Shown: in pieces, positions 49,800-62,300 of the stretch
Layout: each line of letters begins with the position of its first letter
Position numbering within the stretch: position 1 is the stretch's first letter
Source of the DNA: Otis tarda
Lineage: Eukaryota; Chordata; Aves; Otidiformes; Otididae
Assembly (NCBI GenBank): GCA_026413225.1
Contig: CM048554.1
Coordinates: 50,269,963-50,333,962, forward strand
DNA length: 64,000 nt
Reading direction: 5' to 3'
The notes under the pieces: generated by a model
Databases searched by the model: none
Told to the model about the DNA's origin: nothing
Seen by the model: only the letters and a program-made list of their open reading frames with translations
Program-made: the position numbers and the translations under genes

Positions 49800-50600
49800 A
49801 CCAGCTACACTACTTAGACACACATAAGTCTATGGGGCTGGATGGGATCCACCCAAGGGTACTGAGGGAGCTGGCAGAAGTGCTCACCAAAACGTTCTCC
49901 AGCATTTACCAGCAGTCCTGACTAACCAGGGAGATCCCAGTTGACCAGAGGTTAGCAAACATGACACTCATCTACAAGAAGGTCTGGAAGGAGGAAAGGA
50001 GGAAGGAAATAAAGGCCTGTCAGTTTGACCTCAGTGCAGAGGAAGGTTATGGAGCAGATTGTCTCGAGCACCATCACGCAGCATGTATAGGCAAACAGGT
50101 GATCGAGCCCAGTCAGCATTGGTTTATGAAAGGCAGGTCCTGCTTGCCTAAGCTGATCTCCTTCTATGACAAGGTGACCTGCTCAATGGATGAGGAAGAG
50201 GCTGTGGATGTTTTCTACCTAGGCTTTAGTAAAGCTCTTGACACTGTTTCCTACAGCACTCTCACAGAAAAATTGGCTGCTCATGGCTTGGACAGACATA
50301 ATTTTTGCTGGGTAAAAATCTGGCTGGATGGCCAGGCCCAAAGAGTTGTGATGAATAGAGTTAAATCCAGGTATGAGCTGGTCACAAGTGGTGCTCCCCA
50401 GGGCCCAGTATAGGGGCCAGGTCTGTTTAATGTCTTTATCAGTGATCTGGATGAGGGGATCAAATGAACCCTCAGTAAGTTTGCAGATGACACCAAGTCA
50501 GGAGGGAGTGTTGATCTGGCTTGAGGGTAGGAAGGCTCTGCAGAGGGATCTGGACAGGCTGGATCAATGAGCCAACTGTATGAGGTTCAACAAGGCCAGG
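49800..50600 (+). mobile_element. Older CR1 LINE, left part (host of a nested insertion)
   Basis: The RT region of an older CR1: HKSMGLDGIHPRVLRELAE near 49825-49880, LANMTLIYKK near 49950-49980, and HWFMKGRSCLPKLISFYDKVT near 50118-50180. The catalytic box FADDTK appears near 50480-50496, and MRFNKAR at 50580-50600. Several stops and frame changes are present. The protein resumes at 53631 with CQVLHLGH, so the left and right parts are one element split by the young CR1. Confidence 0.93.
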
Positions 50601-53543
50601 GAGGGGGAGCACAGTTCAGCCCACAGCTATCAGCATGGTGCCAGTGCCAGCACCAAGTGCCCAGAAGTCAGGGAAGGATCGCAGGTAGGTGCAAATAAAC
50701 CTAATCTGCGATACAAAAGAACACCTGTCACTCCAGCCAGCAAGTCGGTTTTATCGGGGGCCCTGCTGAAGTGTCTCTATACCAACGCACGCAGCATGGG
50801 GAATAAACAGGAAGAACTGGAGATGCGTGCATGCGAGCAGGGCTACAACCTTGTTGGCATCACGGAGACGTGGTGGGACGACTCTTACGACTGGAGCGTC
50901 AACATGGAGGGGTACAGGCTTTTTAGAAAAGACAGGCAGGGAAGACAAGGAGGGGGTGTCGCTCTCTATGTCAGCAACTGGCTGGAGTGCGTGGACCTCC
51001 ACCTGGGGATGGGGGAGGAGCTGACAGAGAGCTTATGGGTCAAGATCAGAGGACAGGGACGGATGTGGGATGTTACGGTGGGGGTCTGTTACAGGCCGCC
51101 TGGCCAGGAAGACAGAGCGGATGAGGTGCTCTATAGCCAGATAGGAGCAGCCTCACAGCGGTCACAAGCCCTGGTCCTCATGGGGGACTTCAACCACCCT
51201 GACATCTGTTGGAGAGACAACACAGCAGGGCACAGGCAGTCCAGGAGGTTCCTGGAATGTGTGGACGATAACTTCCTCCTGCAGGCGATAGAGGAGCCGA
51301 CAAGGAGGGGTGCCATGCTGGACCTTGTGCTCACCAACAGGGAGGGACTGGTGGGGGACGTGAAACTGGTGGACAGCCTTGGCTGCAGTGACCATGACGC
51401 GGTGGAATTCAAGATCCACGGGGCGGCGAGGAAACTGCACAGTAAGCTCTCTGCCCTAGATTTCAGGAAGGCGGACTTCAGTCTCTTCAGGAACCTCATG
51501 GGCAAAGTGCAATGGGAGGCGGCCCTGGAGGGAAGAGGGGCCCAGGAAAGTTGGTCCATATTTAAGGAGCACCTCCTCCAACCTCAGCAGAGGTGCATCC
51601 CGATGAAGAAGAAGTCGGGCAAAAAGGCCAGGAGGCCAGCGTGGATGAGCAAGGAGCTCCTGGACCAACTGAAAGTAAAGAAGGAAGCCTATAGAGGGTG
51701 GAAGCGGGGACAGGTAGCCTGGGAGGACTACCGAGTGGCTGTGCGAGCGGCCAGGGATAGGGTGAGGAAGGCTAAAGCCCTGATGGAATCGAATCTGGCC
51801 AGGGATATAAAAAGTAACAAGAAAAGCTTTTACAGGTATGTAGGGGACAAAAGAAAATCCAAGGAGAATGTAGGCCCCCTCCGGAAGGTAACGGGTGTCG
51901 TGGTTACCCGGGATGTGGAGAAGGCTGAGGTACTCAATGACTTTTTTGCCTCAGTCTTCACTGATAAGGGCTCTTGTCTCCCCACCCAAGCTGTGGAAGG
52001 CACAGGCAGGGACTGCGAGGATGAAGAACCGCCCACGGTGCTCGAAGAGCAGGTTCGGGATCATCTAAGGAACTTGAAGGTGCACAAGTCCATTGGGCCT
52101 GATGAGATCCATCCGTGCGTCCTGAGGGAACTGGCGGATGAAGTTGCCAAGCCACTGGCCATCATATTTGAGAAATTGTGGAGGTCTGGTGAGGTCCCCG
52201 ATGACTGGAAGAGAGGGAACATAACCCCCATTTTTAAAAAGGGGAGTAAGGAAGACCCGGGCAACTACAGGCCGGTCAGCCTCACCTCCGTGCCTGGCAA
52301 GGTCATGGAGCAGATTCTCCCGGAAACCATGCTAAGGCACATGGAGAGCAAGGAGGTGGTTGGTGACAGCCAACATGGCTTCACCAAGGGCAGATCATGC
52401 CTGACCAATTTGGTGGCCTTTTATGACGGGGTAACAGCATCGGTGGACAAGGGACAGGCAATGGATATCATCTAGCTGGACTTGTGCAAGGCATTTGACA
52501 CTGTCCCGCACGACATCCTTCTCTCTAAATTAGAGAGGCATGGGTTCGATGGATGGACCACTCGGTGGATAAGGAGTTGGCTGGATGGCTGCACTCAGAG
52601 AGTGGTGGTCAACGGCTCAATGTCCAAGTGGAGACCGGTCACCAGTGGCGTCCCTCAGGGGTCCGTGTTGGGCCCGGCCCTGTCCAACATCTTTGTCGGC
52701 GACATGGACAGTGGGATAGAGTGCACCCTCAGCAAGTTCACCGATGACACCAAGCTGTGTGGTGCTGCCATCGACTCGCTGGAAGGGAGGGATGCCATCC
52801 AGAGGGACCTTGACAGGCTGGAGAGGTGGGCCCATGTGAACCTCATGAAGTTCAACAAGGCCAGCTACAAGGTCCTGCACCTGGGTCATGGCAATCCCAG
52901 GCACAAATACAGGCTGGGCGGAGAATGGATTGAGAGCAGTCCTGAGGAGAAAGACTTGGGAGTGATGGTGGACGAGAGGCTCAACATGAGTGGGCAATGC
53001 GTCCTTGTGGCCCAGAAGGCCAACCGCATCCTGGGCTGCATCAAGAGGAGCGTGGCCAGCAGGTCGAGGGAGGTGATTCTGCCCCTCTACTCTGCCCTGG
53101 TGAGACCCCACCTGGAGTACTGCGTCCAGTTCTGGAGTCCCCAGCATAAGAAGGACATGGACCAGTTGGAAAGGGTCCAGAGGAGGGCCACAAAGATGAT
53201 CAGAGGGCTGGAGCACCTCTCCTATGAGGACAGACTGAGAGAATTGGGGCTGTTCAGCCTGGAGAAGAGGAGGCTCCGGGGAGACCTGATAGCCGTCTTC
53301 CAATACCTCAAGGGGGCCTACAGGAAAGATGGGGAGAGACTGTTCAGTAGGGCCTCTTGTGATAGGACAAGGGGTAATGGGTTTAAATTAGAAGGAGGTA
53401 GGTTTAGATTAGATATTAGAAAAAAATTTTTTACAATGAGAGTTGTAGAGCACTGGAACAGGTTGCCCAGAGAGGTGGTGGATGCCCCATCCCTGGAAAT
53501 GTTCAAGGCCAGGCTGGATGAGGCTCTGAGCAACCTGATCTAG
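50580..53543 (+). pseudogene. CR1 ORF2 (endonuclease-reverse transcriptase), one nonsense codon
   Basis: This is a 987-codon frame interrupted only by TAG at 52473-52475, in [14 protein letters not shown] where a tyrosine codon is expected. The first seven residues (MRFNKAR) come from the older CR1, so the apparent ATG is an accident of nesting. The apurinic-endonuclease-like domain spans about residues 63-285, with ITETWWD (Glu 96), GDFNHPD (Asp 203, Asn 205) and CSDHD (Ser-Asp-His 270-272). The RT domain follows: NYRPVSLTS and [12 protein letters not shown] near residues 560-615, [15 protein letters not shown] and the FTDD catalytic box (codons 720-723, 52737-52748). The C-terminal CR1 domain ends EALSNLI. 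The protein would nick target DNA and copy the RNA there. Confidence 0.93.
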
Positions 53544-53630
53544 TCAGGGATGTCCCTACTCCTTGCAGGGGGGTTGAACTAGATGACCTTTGAAGGTCCC
53601 TTCCAACTCTAACCATTCTATGATTCTATG
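50601..53630 (+). mobile_element. Young, nearly intact CR1 LINE (3.03 kb)
   Basis: It carries the whole ORF2 endonuclease and RT region plus a short 3' UTR ending in CCATTCTATGATTCTATG. It is 5'-truncated: no ORF1 is present. It sits inside an older CR1 exactly between two codons (AGG at 50598-50600 and TGC at 53631-53633), with neither target duplication nor target loss, as is usual for CR1. Its only coding lesion that I can see is one TAG. Its last 250 bases are almost identical to the stub at 54697-54948, showing that related copies were moving at about the same time. Confidence 0.95.
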
Positions 53631-54340
53631 TGCCAGGTCCTGCACTTGGGTCACAACCACCCCATGCAATGCTACAGGCTTGGGGAAGGGCAGCTGGAAA
53701 GCTGCCTGGCAGAAGAGGACCTGGGAGTACTGAACAACAGCCAGATGAATCTGAGCTAGCAGTGTGCCCAGGTGGCCAAGACAGCCAATAGCATCCTGGC
53801 CAGCAGGACTAGGGAACCAATCATCCACCTGTACTCACCACTGGTGAGGCTGCACCTTGAATACTGGGTTCCGTTTTGGGCCCCTCCCTGCAAGACAGAC
53901 ACTGAGGTGCTGGAGCGTGTCCAAAGCAGAGCAACAAAGGGACTGGAGCACAAGCCTCGTGAGGAGTGACTGAGGGAGGTGGAGTTGTTTAGCCTGGGGA
54001 AAAGGAGGCTGAGGGGACACCTTATCCCTCTCTACAACTACCTGAAAGGAGGTTGTAGGGAGGGAGGTGCCAGTCTCTTCTCCCAATTAACAAGTGATAG
54101 GACAAGAGGAAACAGCCTCAAGTTGTGCCAGGGGAGGTTTAGACTGGATATTAGAAAAAATTTCTTCACTGAAAGGGTCATCAAGCATTGGAACAGGCTG
54201 CCCAGGGAGGAGGTTGAGTCACCATCCCTGAAGGTATTTAAAAGATGTGTAGATGTGGTGCTTCAGGACATGGTTTAGTAGTGCAGTCAGCAGTGTTAGG
54301 TTAACAGTTGGACTTGATGATCTTAAAGGTCTTATCCAAC
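53631..54340 (+). mobile_element. Older CR1 LINE, right part
   Basis: It continues the older CR1 after the nested insertion: CQVLHLGHNHPMQCYRLGEG, a LESCLAEEDLGVL stretch, then [14 protein letters not shown] near 53855-53900 and [20 protein letters not shown] near 53985-54050. HWNRLPREE and [13 protein letters not shown] (to 54277) follow. Stops are present. The canonical ATTCTATG tail is missing here and replaced by other sequence after about 54340. From 53819 it belongs to the duplicated block. Confidence 0.93.
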
Positions 54341-55095
54341 TTAGTTAAAAATATGGAATCAGAGAATCATTTGTCTTACCAGGAACAGTACTTAGTTGCC
54401 CCACAAAAGAACATTCATAAATATTATCTTTAGTCCAAAAAACATATCAAGCAAGCTGTCAACTAGTCGCAATAGATTTTATTTTTTTAAAAACAGGAGA
54501 TGTCACCCAGCTCTGGCTAGATCCCCAGTAAAAAGAATGCCAAATAATGGTCCACATTCTGCAAAGTACATAAGAAGGTGCTGAAGCTACTGTTAGTTTA
54601 GTTAACGCTAACAGCTTGTGGCTAAACATCACAGCCACATACATAACGTCACGTCCCACAACAATTTCCCCTTTCTTTCTACAGAAGAAGATTATAAATT
54701 AGAAGGAGCTAGGTTTAGATTAGATATTAGAAAAAAATTTTTTACAATGAGAGTTGTAGAGCACTGGAACAGGTTGCCCAGAGAGGTGGTGGATGCCCCA
54801 TCCCTGGAAGTGTTCAAGGCCAGGCTGGATGAGGCTCTGAGCAACCTGATCTAGTCAGGGATGTCCCTGCTCTTGCAGGGGGGTTGGACTAGATGACCTT
54901 TGAAGGTCCCTTCCAACTCTAACCATTCTATGATTCTATGATTCTATATAGCAACTACACTGGTAACACCATGCCTACTTGAAAACCAGCATGGCTGTAG
55001 GATGAGCACAAAATTTCCTAATTTCAGAGCCACCAAGTTCAGTTCTAGGGTTTGTCTTTGCTAAAAAATAAAGGTTGTGTCTACAATAGTGACAC
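53819..55095 (+). repeat. Direct duplication, copy B (upstream of USH2A)
   Basis: Same order and orientation as 28433-29480. It differs by scattered substitutions in the CR1 part, a replaced patch at about 54341-54380, the CR1 stub at 54697-54948, one substitution afterwards and a shorter A-run near 55064. Between about 54399 and 54696 the two copies look identical. Confidence 0.92.
54697..54948 (+). mobile_element. Young CR1 3' stub (252 bp)
   Basis: The stub contains only the end of the CR1 ORF ([20 protein letters not shown] to EALSNLI) and the 3' UTR ending in ATTCTATGATTCTATA. The empty site is preserved in copy A of the duplication (29311-29330). The insertion therefore came after the duplication, and no target duplication was made. 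Confidence 0.96.
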
Positions 55096-55142
55096 AGAAA
55101 ACAACCAAAACAATTCTATGACTCTAAGGTTTTTCCGATAGA

Positions 55143-56358
55143 ACCATCGAATCACAAAATGCTTTGGGTTGGAAGGAACCTTAAAGATCATCTAGTTCCA
55201 ACTCCTCTGCCATGGGGTAGGGACACCTTTCACTAGACCAGGTTGCTCAAAGCCCCATCCAGCCTGGCCTTGAACACTTCCAGGCATGAGGCATCCACAA
55301 CTTCTCTGGGCAACCTGTTCCAGTGCCTTACCACCCTCACAGAAAATAATTTCTTTATATCTCATCTAAACCTACCCTCTTCCAGTTTAAAGCCATTACC
55401 TCTTGTCCTATCACTACATGCCCTTTTCAAAAGTCCCTCTCCAGCTTTTCTGTAGGCCACCCTTAGGTACTGGAAGGCTGCTATAAGGTCCCCCTGGAGC
55501 CTTCTCTTCTCCAGACTGAACAGCCCCAACTCTCTCAGCCTGTCCTGATAGGTGAGGTGCTCCAGCCCTCTGATCATCTTCGTGGCCCTCCTCTGGACCC
55601 ACTCAAACAGGTCCATATCCTTCTTATGTTGGGGGCTCCAGAGCTGGACACAGTACTCCAGGTGGGCTCTCACCAGGGCAGAGTAGAGGGGGAGAATCAC
55701 CTCCCTCGACCTGCTGGCCATGCTCCTCTTGATGCAGCCCAGAATGCAGTTGGCTCATGTTGGCTCATGTTGAGCTTCTCATCAACCAACATTCCAAAGT
55801 CCTCTCCTCAGGGCTGCTCTCAATCCATTCGGCACCCAGCCTGTATTTGTGCCTGAGATTGCCCCAACCCCTGTGCAGGACCTTGTAGCTGGCCTTGTTG
55901 AACTTCATGAGGTTCACATGGGCCCACCTCTCCAGCCTGTCAAGGTCCCTCTGGATGACATTACTTCCCTCCAGTGTGTCAAGCTCACTACAAATCTTGG
56001 TGCCTTCCACAAACTTGCTGAGGGTGCACTCTATGCCACTGGCAAGGTCATTGACAAAGATGTTAAACAGCACTGGTCCCAATACCAACCCCTGAGGGAC
56101 GCCACTTGTCACTGGTCTCCACCTGGACATTGAGCTGTTGACCACCACTCTGAGTGCAGCCATCCAGTCAATTCCTTATCCACTGAGTGATCCATCCATC
56201 AAATCTATGTCTCTCCAGTTTAGAGACAAGGATGTTGTGCAGGACGGTGTCAAATGCTTTGCACAAGTCCAGGTAGATGACATCAGTTGCTCTTCTCTTA
56301 TTCACCAACACTGTAACCGCATTATAGAAAGCCACCAAATTTGTCAGGAATGATACCT
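55143..56358 (-). mobile_element. CR1 LINE, 3' fragment, minus strand
   Basis: It begins on the plus strand with the reverse of a CR1 3' UTR ('cacaaaatgctttgggttggaagg'). In the minus direction it has [14 protein letters not shown] near 56225-56285, [10 protein letters not shown] near 56175-56205, [21 protein letters not shown] near 56060-56125 and [20 protein letters not shown] near 55650-55715. HWNRLPREV-type sequence follows near 55310. The catalytic box reads FVEGTK in place of FxDDTK. Frame breaks occur near 55765. It is 5'-truncated in the RT. It is the opposite orientation to the neighbouring CR1 copies. Confidence 0.95.
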
Positions 56359-59300
56359 TATTCTATGTAAAGATCATACTCAATTGGTGGGACAATTAAA
56401 GCAATAAAAATACAAAGGACAGTCTTCCAAGGCTTTACTTTCGGGGGGGGGGGGGGTGGAATGTTAATCACACCTGAGTCCAGAAATTAAAAAGAAGAGG
56501 AAAACAGAAGTCTGTCATTTGAAATTTATTCCTGCCCTATAATCCTGATGTGGAGCCTACTTCCATAAAGCTGGTTCATAATCCTGCCCAGGCATCTGTT
56601 TAAGGAAAGAATAACTAACACTGAACTGTGGTGAAGTGTTTGCTCCCCAAACCCATGCATTGTCATACACATCTTCTTCCATTATCAAGCTTGGCCTCTC
56701 TTCTCTTTGCCTCTGAAGACAGACATTTCCCATTGCCAGTGCTCCTTCCTACTTGAAGGAGATGAAATCTCCTTGTAGGCAAATAGGATAAAAAGGGAGC
56801 TGACAAGATATAGCATCTTGTCTTCCCCCTGCTCCATTCTCTAACTCCCAGTCTTTTTATTTTTAGCATTTTCTATAAAGGCTTTTGTGTAGAAAGTGCC
56901 TGCTAGTCTTCAGCATTCATGACCAATATGTCAATCTCTTATAATCAAGAACTGGGATACTTCTCCCTGCTGCATACAGCTCCTGAGGGTGTCCACTGAT
57001 ACATCAGGGAAGCCTGAACTAAATCACCAACAGCAACACGTAAAAAGAGAGCAGAAATAGCATGAGAAGCAGGGACTCGAGGGTGTTTATTTGACATGAC
57101 GCCATGAAGCCAAATACTCCTGGCTATAAAAAGCATATGTGAAACACTACTAGTCTGGTAAGCAGGACACATTTTTACAAATTTAAATAAAACACTGAGC
57201 ATCACTGAAATAATCTGGAACCTGTTTGATATATTAGTCCACAGTGATGGCTGGACAGCAGTGATAGGGAACTTCAAAGATGCTGAAAACCTTCCTTTTG
57301 AAGATGCCAGACTGAACACTAGCTTTTTATTATAGAAATTGCCACCTCTCTCAGTGGAAATATTGAGGGTTTATTTAACTGTATTGCAGATGAATATAGA
57401 CAAAATACTCCTGGACAGATTGCCAACATACTTTAGCCAGGATGTAGAGGACCAATCTCTAAGTAACTCGGTCCTTGTTTTCCCAGCCTTTTACTTCTCT
57501 CTTTAGAAAGCAAATAAGGGGAACAAACTCTGTGATGAGTGGAAATTACTTTATTTGGATACTTACATTGTCTCCCTCCTGAGATATATTGGCTGAGTCA
57601 AATTTACCTTCATACAAGCACAATATAATTATAACTGTTTTCACCAAATCAAACTAGATCAAGGTGAACCATCAGACAAGGACTGAAATATTTCCATCGT
57701 CTACTATTAAGTTCCAAAACCACATACATCAGACTGAAGTAATAGTCTCATACTTTCCTTTTCCACTTGAGCCTCACTTTAAATATTAAGCAACTTGATA
57801 ATATTTACCAGTACTCTAATTCCTGAGGGGAGAACGTTAAGAACTGTGGAGTAAGTCTCAACTAAGTGATTGCAGGTAGAATAAGGTTATAAGAGTTTTA
57901 AATACATGATTAATAGGTTTATACACCTTTTGTATGGAAGGCAGATAGAGAGGCTTTTCTGAGGGGTAATTTAGGTGGACTAAATTAGGTTCCTTTGGAG
58001 AACAGTTTAGAGGAGGAGCCAAGCTGCTGCTTCTGGTCCTGACTGACTTGCCAAGATTTCTATCTTGATTTCCTCATATGAATACAAATATGTCAGAGGT
58101 ATATTTTACTTAGATATAAGAAGTGTTCTAAAACATTACAGTTGTATGAGATCACCCTGTTCTCTGAATCAACTGCAAAATTCTTCAGTGCATTTCATAT
58201 TTACATTTTTACTGTTGTAATAAATCTTAAATAGTTTTCAGCCAACTATGCTAGATCAAAATGGCAGGTAGCTCATTTATGTCAACTTCGGACTACACTG
58301 AAGTGATACCTAGCTACATTTGACATTTTTGGTTCCATAGTTGAGTAATTTAAATAGTCTGTTTTAAGAGTTGTTAATATTAATTATTTGAAAAAACTTA
58401 TTTTGACTAGTTAGAGGCCAGCTCTTCAAGTAGCATGAAGACAACATAATACTATTCTCACTACATATGTAACCCATATCCACTGGCTCTAAAGGCTCCT
58501 ACTAACTCAAATCACAGCTGAGGATGTATCCTACAATTTAAAATTCACTGGAAAACATTTAAGCCTTCAAACTTAATATTTGCTTGTGTTCATGCTATAA
58601 AGCTCAATGACTATAATAGTCATGGAAAATTAACGCTGAAGGGGCACAGACTAATTTAGAATGAATTTGTTTTAACCATGGATTAAGACAATTCATTTGC
58701 CTGATTGCCTAGAGAAATGAAGTTTTGGATGATGAAATTGAGGCCAGCTGTTGAGAGAACAGGAAACTCAAAAACCTGGAAGAATATGATGATGAAGATA
58801 GAAGTCAGCAATGAGGAGAAAACTGTCCATTTTTCATAGGGGGAAAAAAATATCAAGAATGCAAGCAATCTGAAGGTGAAGCAAAACACTAATTCTTACA
58901 GAGAACTGTAAATTAAGTTATTAGAAATTTTCAGCCTAAGAAGCGGGAATAATTATTTTTTATATCTAGTTTGTTCTTGGGAACCTTTCAAATAGACTAC
59001 CACAAAATATTTTCTGGCTAAAGTTTATTTTTTCTGCCGTGTTTTTAATTTGCTGCTCGAGCCAGACCTACTCTGCTGCTGTGTGGTCACCACTCATGCC
59101 ATTTGCAGATAGGCTGGTCATGTCATCACTTCTCTTCTAGACCTAGGACTCAACCACACATGGGTGGAGGGTTCAGGTCTCTAGCAGGCTCTTAGAAGTT
59201 GGAGTTAACTGGCCAGCTATCTGCAACAATAGGGACTGTGAGGAACTCAACTTTCCTTTTGAAGTTAACATTGACACAAAACCCATCAAATCGGCTTTGG

Positions 59301-62300
59301 CCATTATGATCTTCTAATTAAACCTCTCTGAAGACAAGGTCACAGACAATTAAAAGAAGCAAAAAGGTTAGCAAAAGAATAACAGCCCAAACTACAGCAA
59401 CTTCGCTTTTGAAAACCCTTGAACACCACAGAGCTTTTAAAACAAAAGGAGATGCAAGATCCACTATGCCTTAGAGTGGTCTTTTCCAGCTTGGCATAGA
59501 AAATACAGCTTAAGGTCTGTTTCTCCCAAACAGAAAGCTTGCAAGAGTCTATAGCTTTGAAATAGGTGCTCAAAGAAATTAAATTTTAGTGAATACATTT
59601 TTGAAAGAATATACTTCCATTAATGCACCCCAGAATCATGAGGCAGTTGCTTTACCCTGTGATTCTCATAGTGCAAAAAATTCAGCTGCAATTAAAGGAG
59701 AAAACGCGTGATACTTTGGTTTGCAAGTCAGCTTGCAAACAGAAAGCCTGACCAATCCAGGAAAGTCTCTTAAATCCTTAACAATGACTTAAGGAATAAA
59801 ATAACAAAATAAAACTATGTGGAGGTTAATGCAGATACCAGATGGGAGACTTAGAGGAATGTCTGCAGTTAGCAGCACGAAGAAATCTGAAGGCCAATAT
59901 GTGCAGACATTATGGCAGATAAGGTAGCGGAAAGTAATCCTCACAATGAGATAATATAGCTTTTTCATATAATTATGATATTTGAAAAATGTAGTAACTT
60001 CATTTGAAATATCGACATCTAGTCAGCATAAGCTATAACATTAATAGGCTGAGTAAAGAGAATAAATAGTTTTATCCTATTTAATCATAAATTTATCTTA
60101 ATGACCTTTATCTGATTATATGAGCAGCCCAAGCATCAAAATTAAATAAATAAATAGAATATTAAAAGATTGTTAGCAGATAAGCTGCTTGGAAATTTTC
60201 AAATTAAATGTATTTGGGGGGAGGGAGCTCGATCATTTAACAGTATATACATTTTCCAAATTAAGATGACTGTACAGGTGCTCCAGCTGAGCCCCACAGC
60301 CTGTTACTATGAAAAACCTCTCCTTGGCACCCTAGTGGGAACGAAAGGATTTTTCAGGAGAGGTGCTGGTTTGGCCTTTAATCATGTAGAGTCAACTTTC
60401 TCTTCTGATAAAACCTGAAAAAGCTTCATAACTAAAAGGTATTCTTTCTTTTCTGTTATACACAAATAATAGTTATTATACGGCTTTCTAATGTGCTTGA
60501 CCTTAAGAACAATCTAAAAATCTAAGTTGTGCTCTTAAGCATTTATTAAACACAAATAAGTTTCTGTTCCCAGGTGAATGCTGTGCTACTTCACATAATT
60601 TCTTCCGTCTTGCCTGAACAGCCCCGTACACATTTTCTCAGCAATAGTGCCAGCATGAAAGAAGACAGTTCCTCCCTTCCACCACAGTTTTCTCCTCTGT
60701 TTAATTTTGTTTCCACCCTTCCTTTTCTTAGCTTTTTGTGCAGCAAACCTTGAACTTAATTGGAGTGATTCACTTCGAACAGAAAAAAATTTTTACATGT
60801 TTCGGGGTTGGTTGTTTGTTTTGTAGGTTTTTGGTTGTTTTATTGATTTTTAGTGTGTTTGATTTTTTTTAAAGCAAGACAAATTCCTTAGTCTTGTTTC
60901 CAAGCATCGTCACAGAAAGTTTTGCTGACATACTGAAGCAGACAAAAGATTTAAATCAGTACTTCTGCCAAAGACAGACCTTCACTGTAAGTCAAGGTGC
61001 CTGCTAACTTTCTAAACAGGCTTGATTAGTAAAGCAAAAATAATATATTATAAAGACATTTTCAAATGCAGATGTTATCCCAGAATGACACTGGCTGTAT
61101 GATCAGGACAGATAGTGTTTTATCCTGGCTTATGGATATATTTGCCTCTGGAGATCAAAATGAGAATTTTATCCCATTGGCACATATAGAATCCATTTTT
61201 TAATGGGAAAATAAAGTTACAACATGGAGTCTATCTTTGTAAAAGATTTATATACATATGTATTGCAGATACACCAGAAAAATAAAATATTGAAGGCAAA
61301 TAAATGAGCCTTAAAATGGGTTAAAACAGTAGTTTTGTGACTGACATTTTATCCTTGCAACTTTCCCAAGACTAAAATACTCTACAGGCAAGCCCTCTAC
61401 CTTGATATTTTCTCCAGTTCCCTGAACTTAAATTTCCACTCTTGGAAAGCTACCTACTCAGGTCAAACAGGGAATGCAACCACTTTCCTCACCAGCTGGT
61501 GATTCTCTAAAAGAAGAGCACCGCTAAGCACTGCTGAGAGGTACTTGCTGGCAGAACTCAGCTGAGATTCTGGTTTACATGACCACCATCCCTACACCCC
61601 CATCCCCAGTGCAATCCTCCTCCTACCCTGCACCCTAAAAGGAGCTCAGCTGAGGTGCATCATTTCCTAGATATATTTGCTTTTGTTCTTAAATTAGATA
61701 TTTAAGTTTGTAGAACAGAGTACATGACAGACACATGGTATTTTGCTAAAGAATTTTTACTTTAATTGTAGCAATAGGTTCTGCTAGTGAAACAACATCT
61801 ATATTGAAGACTCAACCTAGCTGTCTTACAAAACAAATTATGCATGCAATACGAACCAGAAAACATTATGTATTTCATCACACATTTAATCTTGAAATAG
61901 AATATTAAAACTTGTATGTATTCATGTTTGCATAGAGTAATGAAAAAATTAATTCTGATATTCACAGAACAATGAAATCTAGATTTCTATTGAATTGCAT
62001 TCCTCTACCCTCCTTTCTCATCATCAATATACCTGGTTTCTCCCTTTTCCTATCTTTTGAGTTACCCTGACCAAACCTTCAAGCCTCCTTTCTTGACTTT
62101 AATGAGAAGCTTCTCTGGAACTTCTCATGCACTGATTGCCAATCAAAAAGCCAAAGAAGGTAACAGCGAGCTTCAGATTTTCTGTCAGAGAGGACTTCAA
62201 TTTGAGCTTCTCCATTTTTTTTGTTACCTTTTACGAAACTCATCAGAACTGAATATTTCCAAGATTTTTATCCTCTCCTCCACCCACTGCCAGTTCAGGA

